From contig OZ244860.1 of NCBI GenBank assembly GCA_965221035.1, forward strand, positions 496,001-560,000: 64,000 bases of DNA, read 5' to 3'. Positions 16,373 to 27,300 of the stretch are shown one piece after another. Numbering within the stretch: position 1 is the stretch's first letter; each line of letters starts with the position of its first letter. The stretch comes from UBA6522 sp965221035 (GTDB lineage: Bacteria > Pseudomonadota > Gammaproteobacteria > Steroidobacterales > Rariloculaceae). The notes beneath the pieces were generated by a model. The model searched no databases. It was not told the origin of the DNA and worked only from the letters and a program-made list of their open reading frames with translations. The translations under genes and the position numbers were made by a program.

Positions 16373-19300
16373 ATGGCGAGCCAGATGACATCAGAATTCC
16401 TGGCCGCGAGCAAGTGTCGGCGCGGCATCGGTTCGTTAGGGAATTCGGTTGGGGTGATGGTCCCTCAATGGCTATTGGCGCCGCTGGCGGCCTTGTTGAC
16501 GGGTTTGATCGCCTCGGGCATGTGGTCACAAGCACTCGCAGAAGGCGACGGCCTTTGGCTACAGTGTCCATGCAAGATCGACGGCGATGGCACGAACCTT
16601 CAGATCACGACCGGGCTGCGGAATTTTTCCCAGAGCGAAAGGAGCGGTGGGCTGCGGCTTCGTGTCGGTATTTCGGAACGGGACGTGTCGTTCCATTCGA
16701 GTGCGACACGAGAACTAGCCGCTGTGTTGCTGGCCGAGCCACTTGTTCCGGGGGAGCAGCGCGACGCCAAGACCTATGACGCCGTATTGAACGCGACCTT
16801 TGACGGGCAGGGCTATTTGTACCTCTTTCTTGATGTTACGCGCGATGGCGTAACTTGGGACGCCATCGACTGGGTGCGAATGGAGTTTAGAGTTGATCCA
16901 GAGACCGATTTTTCGGTCGGGGACCTTGATTATCTCAAGGACAGTGATGGCGATGGAGTCGGCGACGCGAACGAGCGGCTGATGGGCACGGATTGGACGG
17001 ACGGAGACGAATTTCCGAAACAGGATGTAGAAATCGACGTGCTGGTCATCCATGGTCCGGAATGGTCAGTGCTGTTTGAAGGTCGGCCTGAAGACCGAGT
17101 GGCACACTTGTTCTCAACCGCCAATGCGATGCTTGCCGACAGCGGGGTGCGTATGAGGTTTCGTCCCGTTAGCCTAATCGAGGTGATCGGCTTGGAAGAC
17201 CCACATGCGATAGATCCATTTAACACGCCCGACTTATTGCAGGACCACTTCAAGCGATCCGGCGCGGACCTACGTGTGAATTTCGTCTCCGCACCGGATA
17301 GTGCGTTCTGTGGCGTAGCCGTACTCCCGGCCCAGAGACGACGCGGTCACCTCTCGGAAGATGAAACTCGTGGTCTACAGTCATTACATGGCGGTTATTT
17401 TGCTACCGTATACAACTATTGCGGTGCGAAAGTTCTCGCACACGAACTCGGCCACCTCATGGGCTTGGCGCATTCGCATTGGCAAGGTGAATGGGGCACT
17501 TGGCGCTTTTCCCGTGGGCACGCTGAGGCAGCCAAGTTCAACACCATAATGAGTTACGAACGGAATGGCAGTCAGTGGTTGCCCGTTTTTTCGGACCCGC
17601 AGGCGCAATGCCAAGGAGCGCCATGCGGTGTCAGCCGGGAGGAGGTGGCCGCCGCAGACGCCGTCACCAGCTTGAACGCCGCACGCTTTCAGTACTCGCT
17701 CATTCAGGGTGGCTTTCCCGACGACGACGGTGATGGGCACGTGAATCCCGTTGATGCGCTGCCTGATGATTCGACGGAGTGGCTCGACACCGACGGCGAC
17801 GGGTTGGGCAACAACGCCGATCCGGACGACGACGGCGACGGGGTGAATGACGCTGCCGACGCCTTCCCGCTCGACCCGTCGGAATGGGCGGACACCGACG
17901 GCGACGGGTTGGGCAACAACGCCGATCCGGACGACGACGGCGACGGGGTGAATGACGCTGCCGATGCCTTCCCGCTCGACCCGTCGGAATGGGCGGACAC
18001 CGACGGCGACGGGTTGGGCAACAACGCCGATCCGGACGACGACGGCGACGGGGTGAATGACGCTGCCGACGCCTTCCCGCTCGACTCGTCGGAATGGGCG
18101 GACACCGACGGCGACGGGTTGGGCAACAACGCCGATCCGGACGACGACGGCGACGGGGTGAATGACGCTGCCGACGCCTTCCCGCTCGACCCGTCGGAAT
18201 GGGCGGACACCGACGGCGACGGCGAAGGCGACAATGCCGACATTTTCCCCGAAAATCCGGCCGAGTGGGCCGACACGGACGATGACGGTTTGGGCAACAA
18301 TGCCGACCCGGACGATGACGGCGACGGGGTGGATGACGCGGATGATGTATTTCCGTTGGATTCTGCGGAATGGGCCGATTCGGATGGGGATGGAGTGGGC
18401 GACAACGGTGATGCGTTGCCGTACGATGCATCGGAGACCAGCGACACCGATGACGACGGCGTTGGGAACAATGCCGACCCGGACGACGACGGCGACGGGG
18501 TGGATGACGCGGATGATGTATTTCCGCTGGATTCAACGGAATGGGCCGATTCCGACGGGGATGGAGTAGGCGACAACGGGGACGCTTTTCCGAATAATCC
18601 ACTGGAGGACGCGGATACGGATGGCGACGGCGTTGGCGATAACGCCGACGCGTTTCCAGAAGACCCCGGAGAAACGCGTGACCTGGACGGCGACGGGATA
18701 GGCGACAACGCGGATCCGGACGATGACGGAGATGGCGTCCCGGACGTAGCGGATCAGGATTCCGACAATGACGGCGTGCCAGATTCCGAGGACCGGTACC
18801 CTTCGGATCCCGAACGCTGGGACGCACTATATTCCTACCAGTTCATCGGAGAAACCAACAGGAGAACAGGATTGGGCGCCCGATCGCAGTTCCTTGACGC
18901 GGTGGGCACAGGCGGCGGTTTCATCTTTCTGGCGGTCCCGTATGAAAGAGATTATAGAGGCGTCGTTTATGTAGTCTCGCGAAGCGACTTTGCCGCGCTC
19001 GACATCGCGGACGGTCGACGGGACCGGGTAATACAGCTATCCAATATTCGGCAGGGTCAGGCGTCTTGGAAGCTGCTGGGTGACGCAGGCCAATCCTATG
19101 AACGGGCGGGCTTTAGCGTGGCTTCCACAGGCGACATGGACGGCGACGGGCGTGTGGACCTGTTTGTGGGAGGTCCGCGTTCGGGCGATAGCGGGGGCGT
19201 CGTCTATTTCGTGTCCGGTGCGGATCTGGCCGCGGCGGATGCCGAAGATGGCGTTGTTGACCGCAATGTCGAGTTGCGCTTGGTGGCCTCACGTCCCCGC

Positions 19301-22300
19301 TCCTACCAGATCCTTGGCGATAGTGAAGTAGGCTTGGGTACTGCTCTCGCGGTCGTGCCGGACCGGGACGGCGATGGAAGTGCGGAGATATTGCTTGGTG
19401 GGGGGGATGTTTCCGGTACAGCGCATTTGTTGGCCAGCGGTGATGTGCCGGCCCTGGATGCGGCGGACGGAATTGTGGACGGCCAGATTCAAGCTCAAAA
19501 CATCGTCGCGGGGGCTGGCTCCTACCGCTTCGTCGGCGTGCAAGGGGTCGAGATAGGAATCAGCGTTGCCGTGGCGGGGGATGTTGATCGCGACGGGATC
19601 GCGGATTTGTTGCTGGGTGCGTCGGTCTTAAATAACTTTTTTCCCGATGGTGCGGCATACCTTTTGTCCGGTGCGGAAATTGACGACATGGACTTGGCGG
19701 ACGGCGTGGCGGATGGGGTTGTCCTCACAACATCTGCGCCGAGTTACGAAAATTCGTACGTGCTGCGAGACACATCAGAGTCAATGTCGTTCGCTGGTAC
19801 TGCACGCGTGTCCACGGCTGGAGATGTGGACGGAGACAATCGTTCGGATATCATTTTGGACGGATTTTTTGGTTATGATCGCTTTCTGCTGACTTCGGCG
19901 TCCCTTGTGCTGCTTGACTCTTTGGACGGCAGTGGCGATGGTCAAATCGACCTGGGCCGTGTTGATTGGCGGTCGGAAACGAAGGGCTCCGCCAAGATCT
20001 CCGCAGACTATGGTCAGTATTCTGAAATATTTGATTGGAAATTGACACCAACACTTGGAGGTGGTCCAACACTTTTTGTTGGTATAACACCACGTTGTAG
20101 CGCGGCTGGGAGAGCCTATTTGTTACCCCAGAATGGATACGATAGTACCAAACGAGATGAGGACGGGGTGATTAGCTTGGCGCGCCTCATGGAGTCGGGG
20201 AACGACGGCTACCTTCTGTATGAAGCCGACCGTGGGCTATTCTCGGATGGCTTGGCAGCCGCCGTTCGGGGCGGAACAGATATCGACGGGGACGGAATGC
20301 CGGATCTGCTGATCGGGGCCCGGCGAGATCGCGACTTTCCCGCCCGTGTACCCGGTGTCATTTACCTGCTCATGGGTGCGGATCTCGATCTCTTGGACGC
20401 GGCCGACGGATCGTCCGACAAAAGGGTGCATTTTGCGAACTTCGCTGGCGACACGGATGGCGACGGCGTGGGTAACGCAGTGGACACCGACGACGACGGC
20501 GACGGTGTGAGGGATGCGGACGATTTATTCCAATTGGATGCCACGGAGTGGGGCGACTGGGACGACGACTGTTTCGGCGACAATGTGGACACGGACGATG
20601 ACAACGATGGCTGGCCGGACAGTGATGACGCCTTCCCGCGCGATGCGACGGAATGGCGGGACAGCGACGGCGACGGCATAGGGAACAACGCCGACCCGGA
20701 CGACGATGGCGACGGGGTCGACGACGCGGTGGACGCGTTCCCCTTGGACCCGACGGAATCGGCGGACACCGACGGCGACGGGGTAGGCGACAACGCCGAC
20801 GCGCTGCCATTGGATGCGTCGGAGACGGTGGACAGCGACGGAGACGGCATTGGAGACAACGCCGATCCGGACGACGACGGCGATGGGGTCGACGATGGAT
20901 TGGACGCTTATCCTCTGGACCCGACGGAATGGGCGGACACCGACGGCGACGGTGTGGGCGACAACGCCGACGCGCTTCCGTTGGATCCGTCGGAGACCAC
21001 GGACACCGATGGCGATGGGGTAGGCGACAACGTCGACCCGGACGACGACGGCGATGGTGTGCCGGATGTAGAGGACGCCTATCCTCTGGATCCGTCGGAG
21101 ACGTTGGACACCGATGGCGACGGCATCGGCAACAACGCCGATTCGGACGACGACGGGGATGGGGTCGACGATGCATTGGACGTTTACCCACTGGATCCGT
21201 CGGACTGGGCGGACACCGACGGTGACGGTGTGGGCGATAACGCGGACGCGTACCCGCTGGACCCTTCGGAGACGTTGGACACGGACGGCGACGGCATTGG
21301 CAACAACGCGGACCTGGACGACGACGGTGACGGGGTCGACGACGCGACGGACGTGTTCCCGCTGGATCCGGATGTGTCGGACCTGACATCCTACCGCTTC
21401 ATCGGGGAACGCCCCGGGGGCATTGACGGCGCGCTGTCCGGTGACCTGGTGGCGGTGGGCGAAGGCGCCGGCGCGGTGTTGTTGCTGTCCGATGCGGGTT
21501 GGGACGGTGAGCGGGGGGCGGTGTATTGGATCGGGCGGGGGGATTTCACGGCGCTGGACGGTGCCGACGGTGTGTTGGACCGGACGGTGTGGCTTGAGCA
21601 TGTCGGGCTGGGTGCCTCGTCGTGGAAGTTGGTGGGCGGTCCGGGCCGCTCCCGAGCCGGATGGTCGCTGGCTTCGTGGGGCGACCTGGACGGGGACGGC
21701 GTGGTGGACGCGGTGGTGGGTGCGCCTTGGCGGGATGGGTATCGTGGCGCGGTGTATTTTGTGTCCGGTGTGGATTTGTCGGAGGCGGACTGGTCGGACG
21801 GCGCCGGCGACCGGACGGTGTCTTTGGAGGCGGTGGTGGCGGGAGCGCGCTCGTTCGTGATCCGCGGCGAGGTGTACCGGGACGAGGCGGGGGGCAGCGT
21901 GTCGCTGTGGCCGGACGCGGACGGGGACGGGCGGCCGGAGGTGCTGTTGGGGATGCCGTCGCGGTTGCGATTGCAGGGAGCGGCGTACCTGCTGGGCAGT
22001 GGCGACGTGACCGCGGTGGACGCCGGGGACGGCGCGGAGGACGGGGTGTTGCGGGTTGGTCAGTTCGGTTGGGGGGCGAACTCGTACGTGTTCAAGGGTC
22101 AGTTGGGCGGATTGACCGGCGACGGCGGTCCGGGCGGTGTCGGGAGCGCGGTGTCGGTGGACGATGTGGACGGCGACGGGGTGGCGGAGTTGTTGTTGGG
22201 CAGTCCGTCGTTGAATCCCTTTGGGGGGTCGGTCGAGGGTGCCGCGTACTTGGTTTCCGGTGCCCGGGTCGGCGAGTTGGACGCGGCGGACGGTACGGCG

Positions 22301-23116
22301 GACGGTGTGGTGTCGCTGACGGTGGCGGCGGGCCACGAGGGTCTGAGCCGTTTTCGTTCGGGGTCGGACCGGGAGGTGGGCCTGGGGGGGCGGCTGGAGG
22401 CGCTCGGTGACGTGGACGGGGACGGTGCGGCGGACTTTGCGATGGCGGGCGGGGGGGCGTCGCCCGCGCGTTTGATCTCCGGCGGCGCCTTGGCGGCGCT
22501 GGATTTGGCGGACGGCGAACTCGACGGGGACATCCGGGTGGACCGGTTGTCCGGTGTGTGGGGCGCGGCGGAAATCGGGCTGGAAGGGGCGTCGGTCGGC
22601 GGCGCCCGGGGCGCGGCCGGGCCGTGGCTGGTATTGGGCGCCGTGTCGGCGCCGGGCGGTTGCGGCGCGGGGGCGGTGTATTTGACTCCGGCGTCGGCCG
22701 TGTGGTCGACGGGCGGCGCGCTCGACGGGCGAACCCTCGGCGGCCTGCCGGGCGCCTACCGGTTGGGCGGCGCCGAGCCCGGGGATGGTTTTGGCGCGGC
22801 CACTTGGACAGACACGGACGTGGACGGCGACGGGGAGTCGGACCTGCTCGTTCGCACGCGCACGGCGCCGGGGACGTACTACCTGCTGTCGCGCCGGGAC
22901 GTGGCCGCGCTGGATGCGGCGGACGGCGCGGCGGACGGACGGGTGCACCTGGCCAACATCGGCGGGGATACCGACGGGGACGGTGTCGACAATTTCCGCG
23001 ACGACGATGACGACGGCGACGGCGTCGCCGACGTCGAAGACGCGTTCCCGCTCGACGCCGCGCAGTGGCTCGATCTCAACAACGATTGCGTGGGCGACAA
23101 CGGCGCTACGAATTAG
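16373..23116 (+). CDS. Giant secreted metzincin with T3 calcium repeats and two FG-GAP propellers
   Basis: 2247 residues. A long N-terminus precedes a signal-like hydrophobic segment (about 29-56, ending 'SQALA'); ATG 16457 is an alternative start. Order: beta-type domain with a Cys-Pro-Cys (C65, C67); a DxDxDG motif near 'DLDYLKDSDGDGVGDANE'; metzincin domain with zinc site HELGHLMGLAH (H357, E358, H361, H367) and Met-turn 'NTIMSY' (M393); T3 block 1 (about 446-817); FG-GAP propeller 1 (about 825-1355); T3 block 2 (about 1359-1670); propeller 2 (about 1672-2199); short C-terminal T3 block ending 'NNDCVGDNGATN'. There is no propeptide between signal and protease, and no sorting motif at the C-terminus. 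It is probably a secreted, calcium-stabilised protease that binds surfaces through its propellers (inference). Its paralogue lies at 24342. Confidence 0.85.
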   Translation: MASQMTSEFLAASKCRRGIGSLGNSVGVMVPQWLLAPLAALLTGLIASGMWSQALAEGDGLWLQCPCKIDGDGTNLQITTGLRNFSQSERSGGLRLRVGISERDVSFHSSATRELAAVLLAEPLVPGEQRDAKTYDAVLNATFDGQGYLYLFLDVTRDGVTWDAIDWVRMEFRVDPETDFSVGDLDYLKDSDGDGVGDANERLMGTDWTDGDEFPKQDVEIDVLVIHGPEWSVLFEGRPEDRVAHLFSTANAMLADSGVRMRFRPVSLIEVIGLEDPHAIDPFNTPDLLQDHFKRSGADLRVNFVSAPDSAFCGVAVLPAQRRRGHLSEDETRGLQSLHGGYFATVYNYCGAKVLAHELGHLMGLAHSHWQGEWGTWRFSRGHAEAAKFNTIMSYERNGSQWLPVFSDPQAQCQGAPCGVSREEVAAADAVTSLNAARFQYSLIQGGFPDDDGDGHVNPVDALPDDSTEWLDTDGDGLGNNADPDDDGDGVNDAADAFPLDPSEWADTDGDGLGNNADPDDDGDGVNDAADAFPLDPSEWADTDGDGLGNNADPDDDGDGVNDAADAFPLDSSEWADTDGDGLGNNADPDDDGDGVNDAADAFPLDPSEWADTDGDGEGDNADIFPENPAEWADTDDDGLGNNADPDDDGDGVDDADDVFPLDSAEWADSDGDGVGDNGDALPYDASETSDTDDDGVGNNADPDDDGDGVDDADDVFPLDSTEWADSDGDGVGDNGDAFPNNPLEDADTDGDGVGDNADAFPEDPGETRDLDGDGIGDNADPDDDGDGVPDVADQDSDNDGVPDSEDRYPSDPERWDALYSYQFIGETNRRTGLGARSQFLDAVGTGGGFIFLAVPYERDYRGVVYVVSRSDFAALDIADGRRDRVIQLSNIRQGQASWKLLGDAGQSYERAGFSVASTGDMDGDGRVDLFVGGPRSGDSGGVVYFVSGADLAAADAEDGVVDRNVELRLVASRPRSYQILGDSEVGLGTALAVVPDRDGDGSAEILLGGGDVSGTAHLLASGDVPALDAADGIVDGQIQAQNIVAGAGSYRFVGVQGVEIGISVAVAGDVDRDGIADLLLGASVLNNFFPDGAAYLLSGAEIDDMDLADGVADGVVLTTSAPSYENSYVLRDTSESMSFAGTARVSTAGDVDGDNRSDIILDGFFGYDRFLLTSASLVLLDSLDGSGDGQIDLGRVDWRSETKGSAKISADYGQYSEIFDWKLTPTLGGGPTLFVGITPRCSAAGRAYLLPQNGYDSTKRDEDGVISLARLMESGNDGYLLYEADRGLFSDGLAAAVRGGTDIDGDGMPDLLIGARRDRDFPARVPGVIYLLMGADLDLLDAADGSSDKRVHFANFAGDTDGDGVGNAVDTDDDGDGVRDADDLFQLDATEWGDWDDDCFGDNVDTDDDNDGWPDSDDAFPRDATEWRDSDGDGIGNNADPDDDGDGVDDAVDAFPLDPTESADTDGDGVGDNADALPLDASETVDSDGDGIGDNADPDDDGDGVDDGLDAYPLDPTEWADTDGDGVGDNADALPLDPSETTDTDGDGVGDNVDPDDDGDGVPDVEDAYPLDPSETLDTDGDGIGNNADSDDDGDGVDDALDVYPLDPSDWADTDGDGVGDNADAYPLDPSETLDTDGDGIGNNADLDDDGDGVDDATDVFPLDPDVSDLTSYRFIGERPGGIDGALSGDLVAVGEGAGAVLLLSDAGWDGERGAVYWIGRGDFTALDGADGVLDRTVWLEHVGLGASSWKLVGGPGRSRAGWSLASWGDLDGDGVVDAVVGAPWRDGYRGAVYFVSGVDLSEADWSDGAGDRTVSLEAVVAGARSFVIRGEVYRDEAGGSVSLWPDADGDGRPEVLLGMPSRLRLQGAAYLLGSGDVTAVDAGDGAEDGVLRVGQFGWGANSYVFKGQLGGLTGDGGPGGVGSAVSVDDVDGDGVAELLLGSPSLNPFGGSVEGAAYLVSGARVGELDAADGTADGVVSLTVAAGHEGLSRFRSGSDREVGLGGRLEALGDVDGDGAADFAMAGGGASPARLISGGALAALDLADGELDGDIRVDRLSGVWGAAEIGLEGASVGGARGAAGPWLVLGAVSAPGGCGAGAVYLTPASAVWSTGGALDGRTLGGLPGAYRLGGAEPGDGFGAATWTDTDVDGDGESDLLVRTRTAPGTYYLLSRRDVAALDAADGAADGRVHLANIGGDTDGDGVDNFRDDDDDGDGVADVEDAFPLDAAQWLDLNNDCVGDNGATN
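17801..18220 (+). repeat. Four tandem 105-bp coding repeats
   Basis: Four nearly identical 105-bp units starting at 17801, 17906, 18011 and 18116, each encoding 35 residues of the calcium-binding T3 type (GLGNNADPDDDGDGVNDAAD followed by AFPLDPSEWADTDGD). Differences are single bases, such as a Pro-to-Ser change in unit three. The frame is kept, so copy number can vary without breaking the protein. Confidence 0.9.
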
Positions 23117-23123
23117 GGTCTGT
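21106..23123 (+). repeat. 2-kb near-identical segment, copy 1
   Basis: Matches 28211-30228 at a constant offset of 7105 bp with no indels over 2018 bp; I count about 30 base differences. It covers the end of T3 block 2, all of propeller 2 and the stop codon, and ends seven bases after the stop ('tagggtctgt'). A second shared patch, 20427-20583 with 27979-28135, has a different offset (7552). Confidence 0.9.
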
Positions 23124-23381
23124 GAACGACACCCGGTAGCGCCACGCGACGGGGACGGTAAGACACGGACAATGGTCTGTCCGAGTTTCGCTCCAGCAGT
23201 CCGGAATTGCGCCGGGCCCCGAATCGGCCCGGCTGAAGCGGCAGCGTGCAATCGCCATTCGCTTGGTGCATGCTAGCGGCAACTGCACCCGCGGCCACGC
23301 AGGTCTGGTTCGTCGAATCAGCGCCGTGGCGATGGGTGACGAGTGCGGAAATCGGTACAGGCGACGTAGCGAGGTTCGGTC

Positions 23382-24128
23382 ATGAGGCGCTCGGTTTGGG
23401 TCCTTGGCATCGCGATGTTGGCCATTGTCGCGCTGGCGCTGCTGAGAATCGCGACGGTGCCGGAATCGGGCGAATCCGGCGAGGACGGCGCTGCGGATGT
23501 CGACGGCACGGCGCTGGATACTGAGCTGGTGGGTCCGGCGCGGGGCAACGATTCCACGGTTGGGGCGGCGGCGCAATCGTCGTGGCCACGCAACATCGGC
23601 GAGCCGCCGCTCGACTGGTCGCCACCGCCCGGGACGGTGGCTGCCTGGACGCCGGTGGACAGGGGCCAGGCTGTGGAGGCCTTCGTGCCCGAGCACGGGT
23701 CGGAAGTCGAAGAGGCCGTCTTGGTCGCGTTGCCGCGCGACATGTGGACGTGGGATGTCGGCACGCGTCTGTACCTGCCGGTGCCGCGCCTGGGTACCGC
23801 CTACCCGATCAGCATCGAGCGCGTCGAATCGCTTCTGGAGGGTAACCGCACCTACGTCGGCAAGCTCTCAGAGGACTTTCCCCTGTCGGTGGTGATCACA
23901 GTTGGGGAGCGCAATGTTTTCGCCAATTTCAGCACCCCGCGCGGCAGCTACGAGTTGGCGGGCAACCGGGACTACGGCTGGCTGATGCCCATGGAGAACA
24001 TGGACCAGCACGTGGATCACAGCCAACCGGACTATTTCTTGCCCGGGGAGGACGGCTTGTTCGATGAGGAATTGTTCGCGCCGGCCGACCGCGATGCCGA
24101 CCAGACGCCAGTGGTGGAGGGGCCGTAG
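23382..24128 (+). CDS. Membrane-anchored protein resembling a metalloprotease propeptide
   Basis: 248 residues. One N-terminal membrane helix (about 5-21, 'VWVLGIAMLAIVALALL') is followed by an acidic, disordered stretch (25-65) and a compact domain (about 100-205). The core 'NRTYVGKLSEDFPLSVVITV' then 'GERNVFANFSTPRGSYEL' recalls the 'TWxGxV...SxVxLTVxxGxxxGxIxTPxGxYxI' pattern of propeptides of secreted M12-type metalloproteases. The two flanking giant metzincins have no such propeptide, so this protein could act in trans as inhibitor or folding helper. That role is inference. The acidic C-terminus (215-248) has no recognisable motif. Confidence 0.6.
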   Translation: MRRSVWVLGIAMLAIVALALLRIATVPESGESGEDGAADVDGTALDTELVGPARGNDSTVGAAAQSSWPRNIGEPPLDWSPPPGTVAAWTPVDRGQAVEAFVPEHGSEVEEAVLVALPRDMWTWDVGTRLYLPVPRLGTAYPISIERVESLLEGNRTYVGKLSEDFPLSVVITVGERNVFANFSTPRGSYELAGNRDYGWLMPMENMDQHVDHSQPDYFLPGEDGLFDEELFAPADRDADQTPVVEGP

Positions 24129-24341
24129 CGGTGCGCCGGGCCCAGCATGCGCCGATTCCCGTGGTTGTCGACAAGGACACGAGCGGCGCCCGCGTATTTC
24201 CAGCTTGGTCATGAGCCGGGTTCCGGGATTGTCGGGCCGAGTACCAACGTGTCAGAACAGAGCGTGAGCCAAGTGACAGTAATACCGGACCGACTTTGCG
24301 AATTGCGTCAGGCGGACGTATTTTCGTGCGCCTGATTCCGA

Positions 24342-27300
24342 GTGGCGCCACGCAACATGCCTAGCCGCCCCCTGGTCTTCGTGTTGCTTGCAGTAGCGCT
24401 TGCCGTTGCGGCACCGTCACGAGCATTTGCCGAAACCGAAGGCGACGGGCTGTGGCTGGAATGTCCATGCACGGTCGAGGGAGACGGTGCAAGCGTCCGG
24501 ATCAGTGTTGGACTGAACAATTTCTATCTTGACCGCGCGAGCGGCCAGTTGAGGCTGCGGGTGGGGTTCTGGGAGAAGGATGGCCACTGGAGCGGCAGTA
24601 GCGCGTTGGCCACCGTGACGCTTGATGTCGTTCTGGAACCGACCGAGCGGCGCGGGGCCCGAATCTACAATGCCGATCTTCTCGATACGGACGCGGAGGG
24701 TCCGGGCTACCTGTACCTGTCATTGGAAACTTCGTCAGATGGTATCAACTGGAGGGCGCAGGACTGGGTGCGGATGGAACACCGCGTGGACCCGGGCCAG
24801 GACTTCCAGGTCGGGGATCTCGATTACCTCAAGGACAGCGATGGCGACGGCGTCGGCGATGCCAACGAGCGCCTAATGGGTACGGACCCGGCGGACGCGG
24901 GTGACGCGCCCGTCCGGGATGTCGAGATCGACGTTCTCGCAATGCACACCCCTAGGTGGTCGGAATACTATTCTAGTCAGCCTGATACCCGCGTGGCGCA
25001 CCTGTTTTCGGCCACTAATGCCATACTTGCCGACAGCGGCGCCCGGTTCCGCTTTCGTCCGGTGGGGCTGGTGGAGGCCCTGGTCTCGCCGGCCACACCG
25101 GGCGGTGAGGCAACGACCGTACGGGAGCAAGCCAAGCAGCAGACAGAACAGCACGGCTCTGACCTATCGGTAATGTTCGCATTTTCGTCGGAATTCGGGG
25201 GTCCGAGGAGATGCGGAACGGCCGCAATTCCGGCTTGGCGCAGCAGCGGTCATTTGTCTGAAGAAATGCTGCGCGACGAACACGATAACCCTTTTCTTGC
25301 GCTGGTATTCGGCAGCTGCGGTGCGAGTGTCTTCGCTCACGAACTTGGGCATCTCATGGGACTAGGCCATTCACAGTGGCAGGGAGACAAATCCGGTACT
25401 TGGCGTTTTTCGCGAGGGCATGCAGAGGAAGGCACGTTCCACACGATCATGAGCTATCGGTGGAACGGCAGTCGCCAATTGCTGGTTTTCTCAGATCCTC
25501 TGGCGGATTGTGAAGGAGCCCACTGCGGTGTCTACAGGAACGCCGCGGAGGCTGCGGACGCCGTGACGAGCTTGAACGCAGTCCGCTTTCAGTATTCACG
25601 CATCCGCGAGGGGTTTCCCGACAGCGACGGCGACGGACACGTGGACCCGGTCGACGCACTGCCGGATGATGCGACTGAGTGGCGCGATACGGACGGGGAC
25701 GGCGTCGGCAACAACACCGACACGGACGATGACGGCGATGGCATCGCAGACCCGGACGACGCGTTCCCCCTGGACGCCGGCGAAACTCGGGACACCGACG
25801 GCGACGGTATCGGCGATAACGCCGACCCGGACGACGACGGCGACGGGAGGGAGGACGGCGAGGACGCTTTCCCACTGGATCCGACGGAATGGTCGGACAC
25901 CGACGGAGATGGTGCGGGAGATCATGGCGACCCGGACGACGACGGTGATGGCATCGCCGACGCGCACGACGCCTTCCCGCTGGACCCCGCGGAGTGGTCT
26001 GACACCGATGGGGACGGCGTCGGAAACAACACCGACCCGGACGACGACGGCGATGGCATAGCGGACGCGTACGACGCCTTGCCCTTGGACCCGACAGAGA
26101 GCACCGATACCGACGGCGACGGCACTGGTGACCGCGCCGACGCGTTTCCCGAGAACCCGGCCGAGTGGTTGGACACCGACGGCGACGGAATCGGGAACAA
26201 CGCCGACGATGACGACGACGGCGATGGCTTCCCCGACGCGGTAGACGCGTTGCCGTTGGACCCGGCGGAGCACGCCGATGCCGACGGCGACGGCATTGGC
26301 GACGGCGAGGACCGCGACGCCGACAACGACGGCGTGCCGGATGCGGAGGACCTCTTCCCGTCGGACTCCGGACGTTGGGACATACTGACTTCCTACAAGT
26401 TTGTTGGCGAAACCCCGTTGGATCTCCTTGGTAGCCAATCGAGGACATTGCACGCCGTCGAGGCTGATGGCGGTTACCTGTTGATGGGCGCTAATAGACA
26501 TAATCGCCCCGGGCTGAACAGCGCCGGAGCAGTTTATCTGGTCGCGCGGCGAGATTTTGCGACGCTCGATACGGCGGACGGCCATAGAGACCGCGTGATC
26601 CACCTGACGAATCTGGGACAAGGCGCAGCCTCCTGGAAGCTGGTCGGCCACGAACGGGGACAGGGTGTGGGTAGGGGCGTAGTGTCGACCGGGGACATGG
26701 ACGGCGACGGGCTAATCGATGTGGTGATGACAGAATGGGACAAGGTCGTGTATTTCGTATCGGGCGCCGACCTGCCCGCCGCGGACGCCGCAGACGGCAC
26801 GGCCGACCGGGTGGTGGAGGTTCGTTTGGCGGTCACCCGTCCTCGTTCCTTCAAGGTGCTTGGGTATCTGTACTATGACTTGGCGGCACAAGGACTCGCC
26901 ATTGTGCCGGACCGAGATGGCGATGGCCGTCCGGAATTGCTATTCGGTGCGCCGTCCCGAAACCGGGAGGCCCGAGGCACTGCCTACCTGCTGGCGAGCG
27001 GCGACATTGCGGCACTGGACGCAATGGACGGGCATGCGGATCGTGCGATCCTGACACACAACATCGCATCGGGTGCCGGATCCTACCGTTTCCTCGGCGC
27101 TCAGGACGGCGACGGGTTCGGAGAGGGCCTCGCAGTGGCGGGGGATGTGGATGGTGACGGGGTCGCCGACCTGATGCTGAGCGCAAGGTTTTACAAGCAT
27201 GTAACCGTCGATGGCAGTAACCGTAACCGTGGCGCCGTTTATCTTGTGTCCGGCGCGCGATTGCGTGAGCTTGATCTGGCCGACGGCACGGTGGACGGTG

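Noticed and set aside
17801..18220. Regular repeats that might suggest a CRISPR array
   Set aside because: Units are 105 bp, contiguous without spacers, and in frame within a protein.
17700..18827. Long minus-strand frames rich in Arg/Pro or Ser/Pro opposite the T3 repeats
   Set aside because: They are mirror images of the GAC/GGC-rich DxDxDG coding repeats; no motifs, and the plus strand has a clear gene.
20525..23251. A 908-codon minus-strand frame opposite the first giant gene, with a 658-codon counterpart at 28077-30053
   Set aside because: Both are antisense to FG-GAP/T3 coding sequence, with Val/Arg/His-rich composition expected from the complement; no start context or homology.
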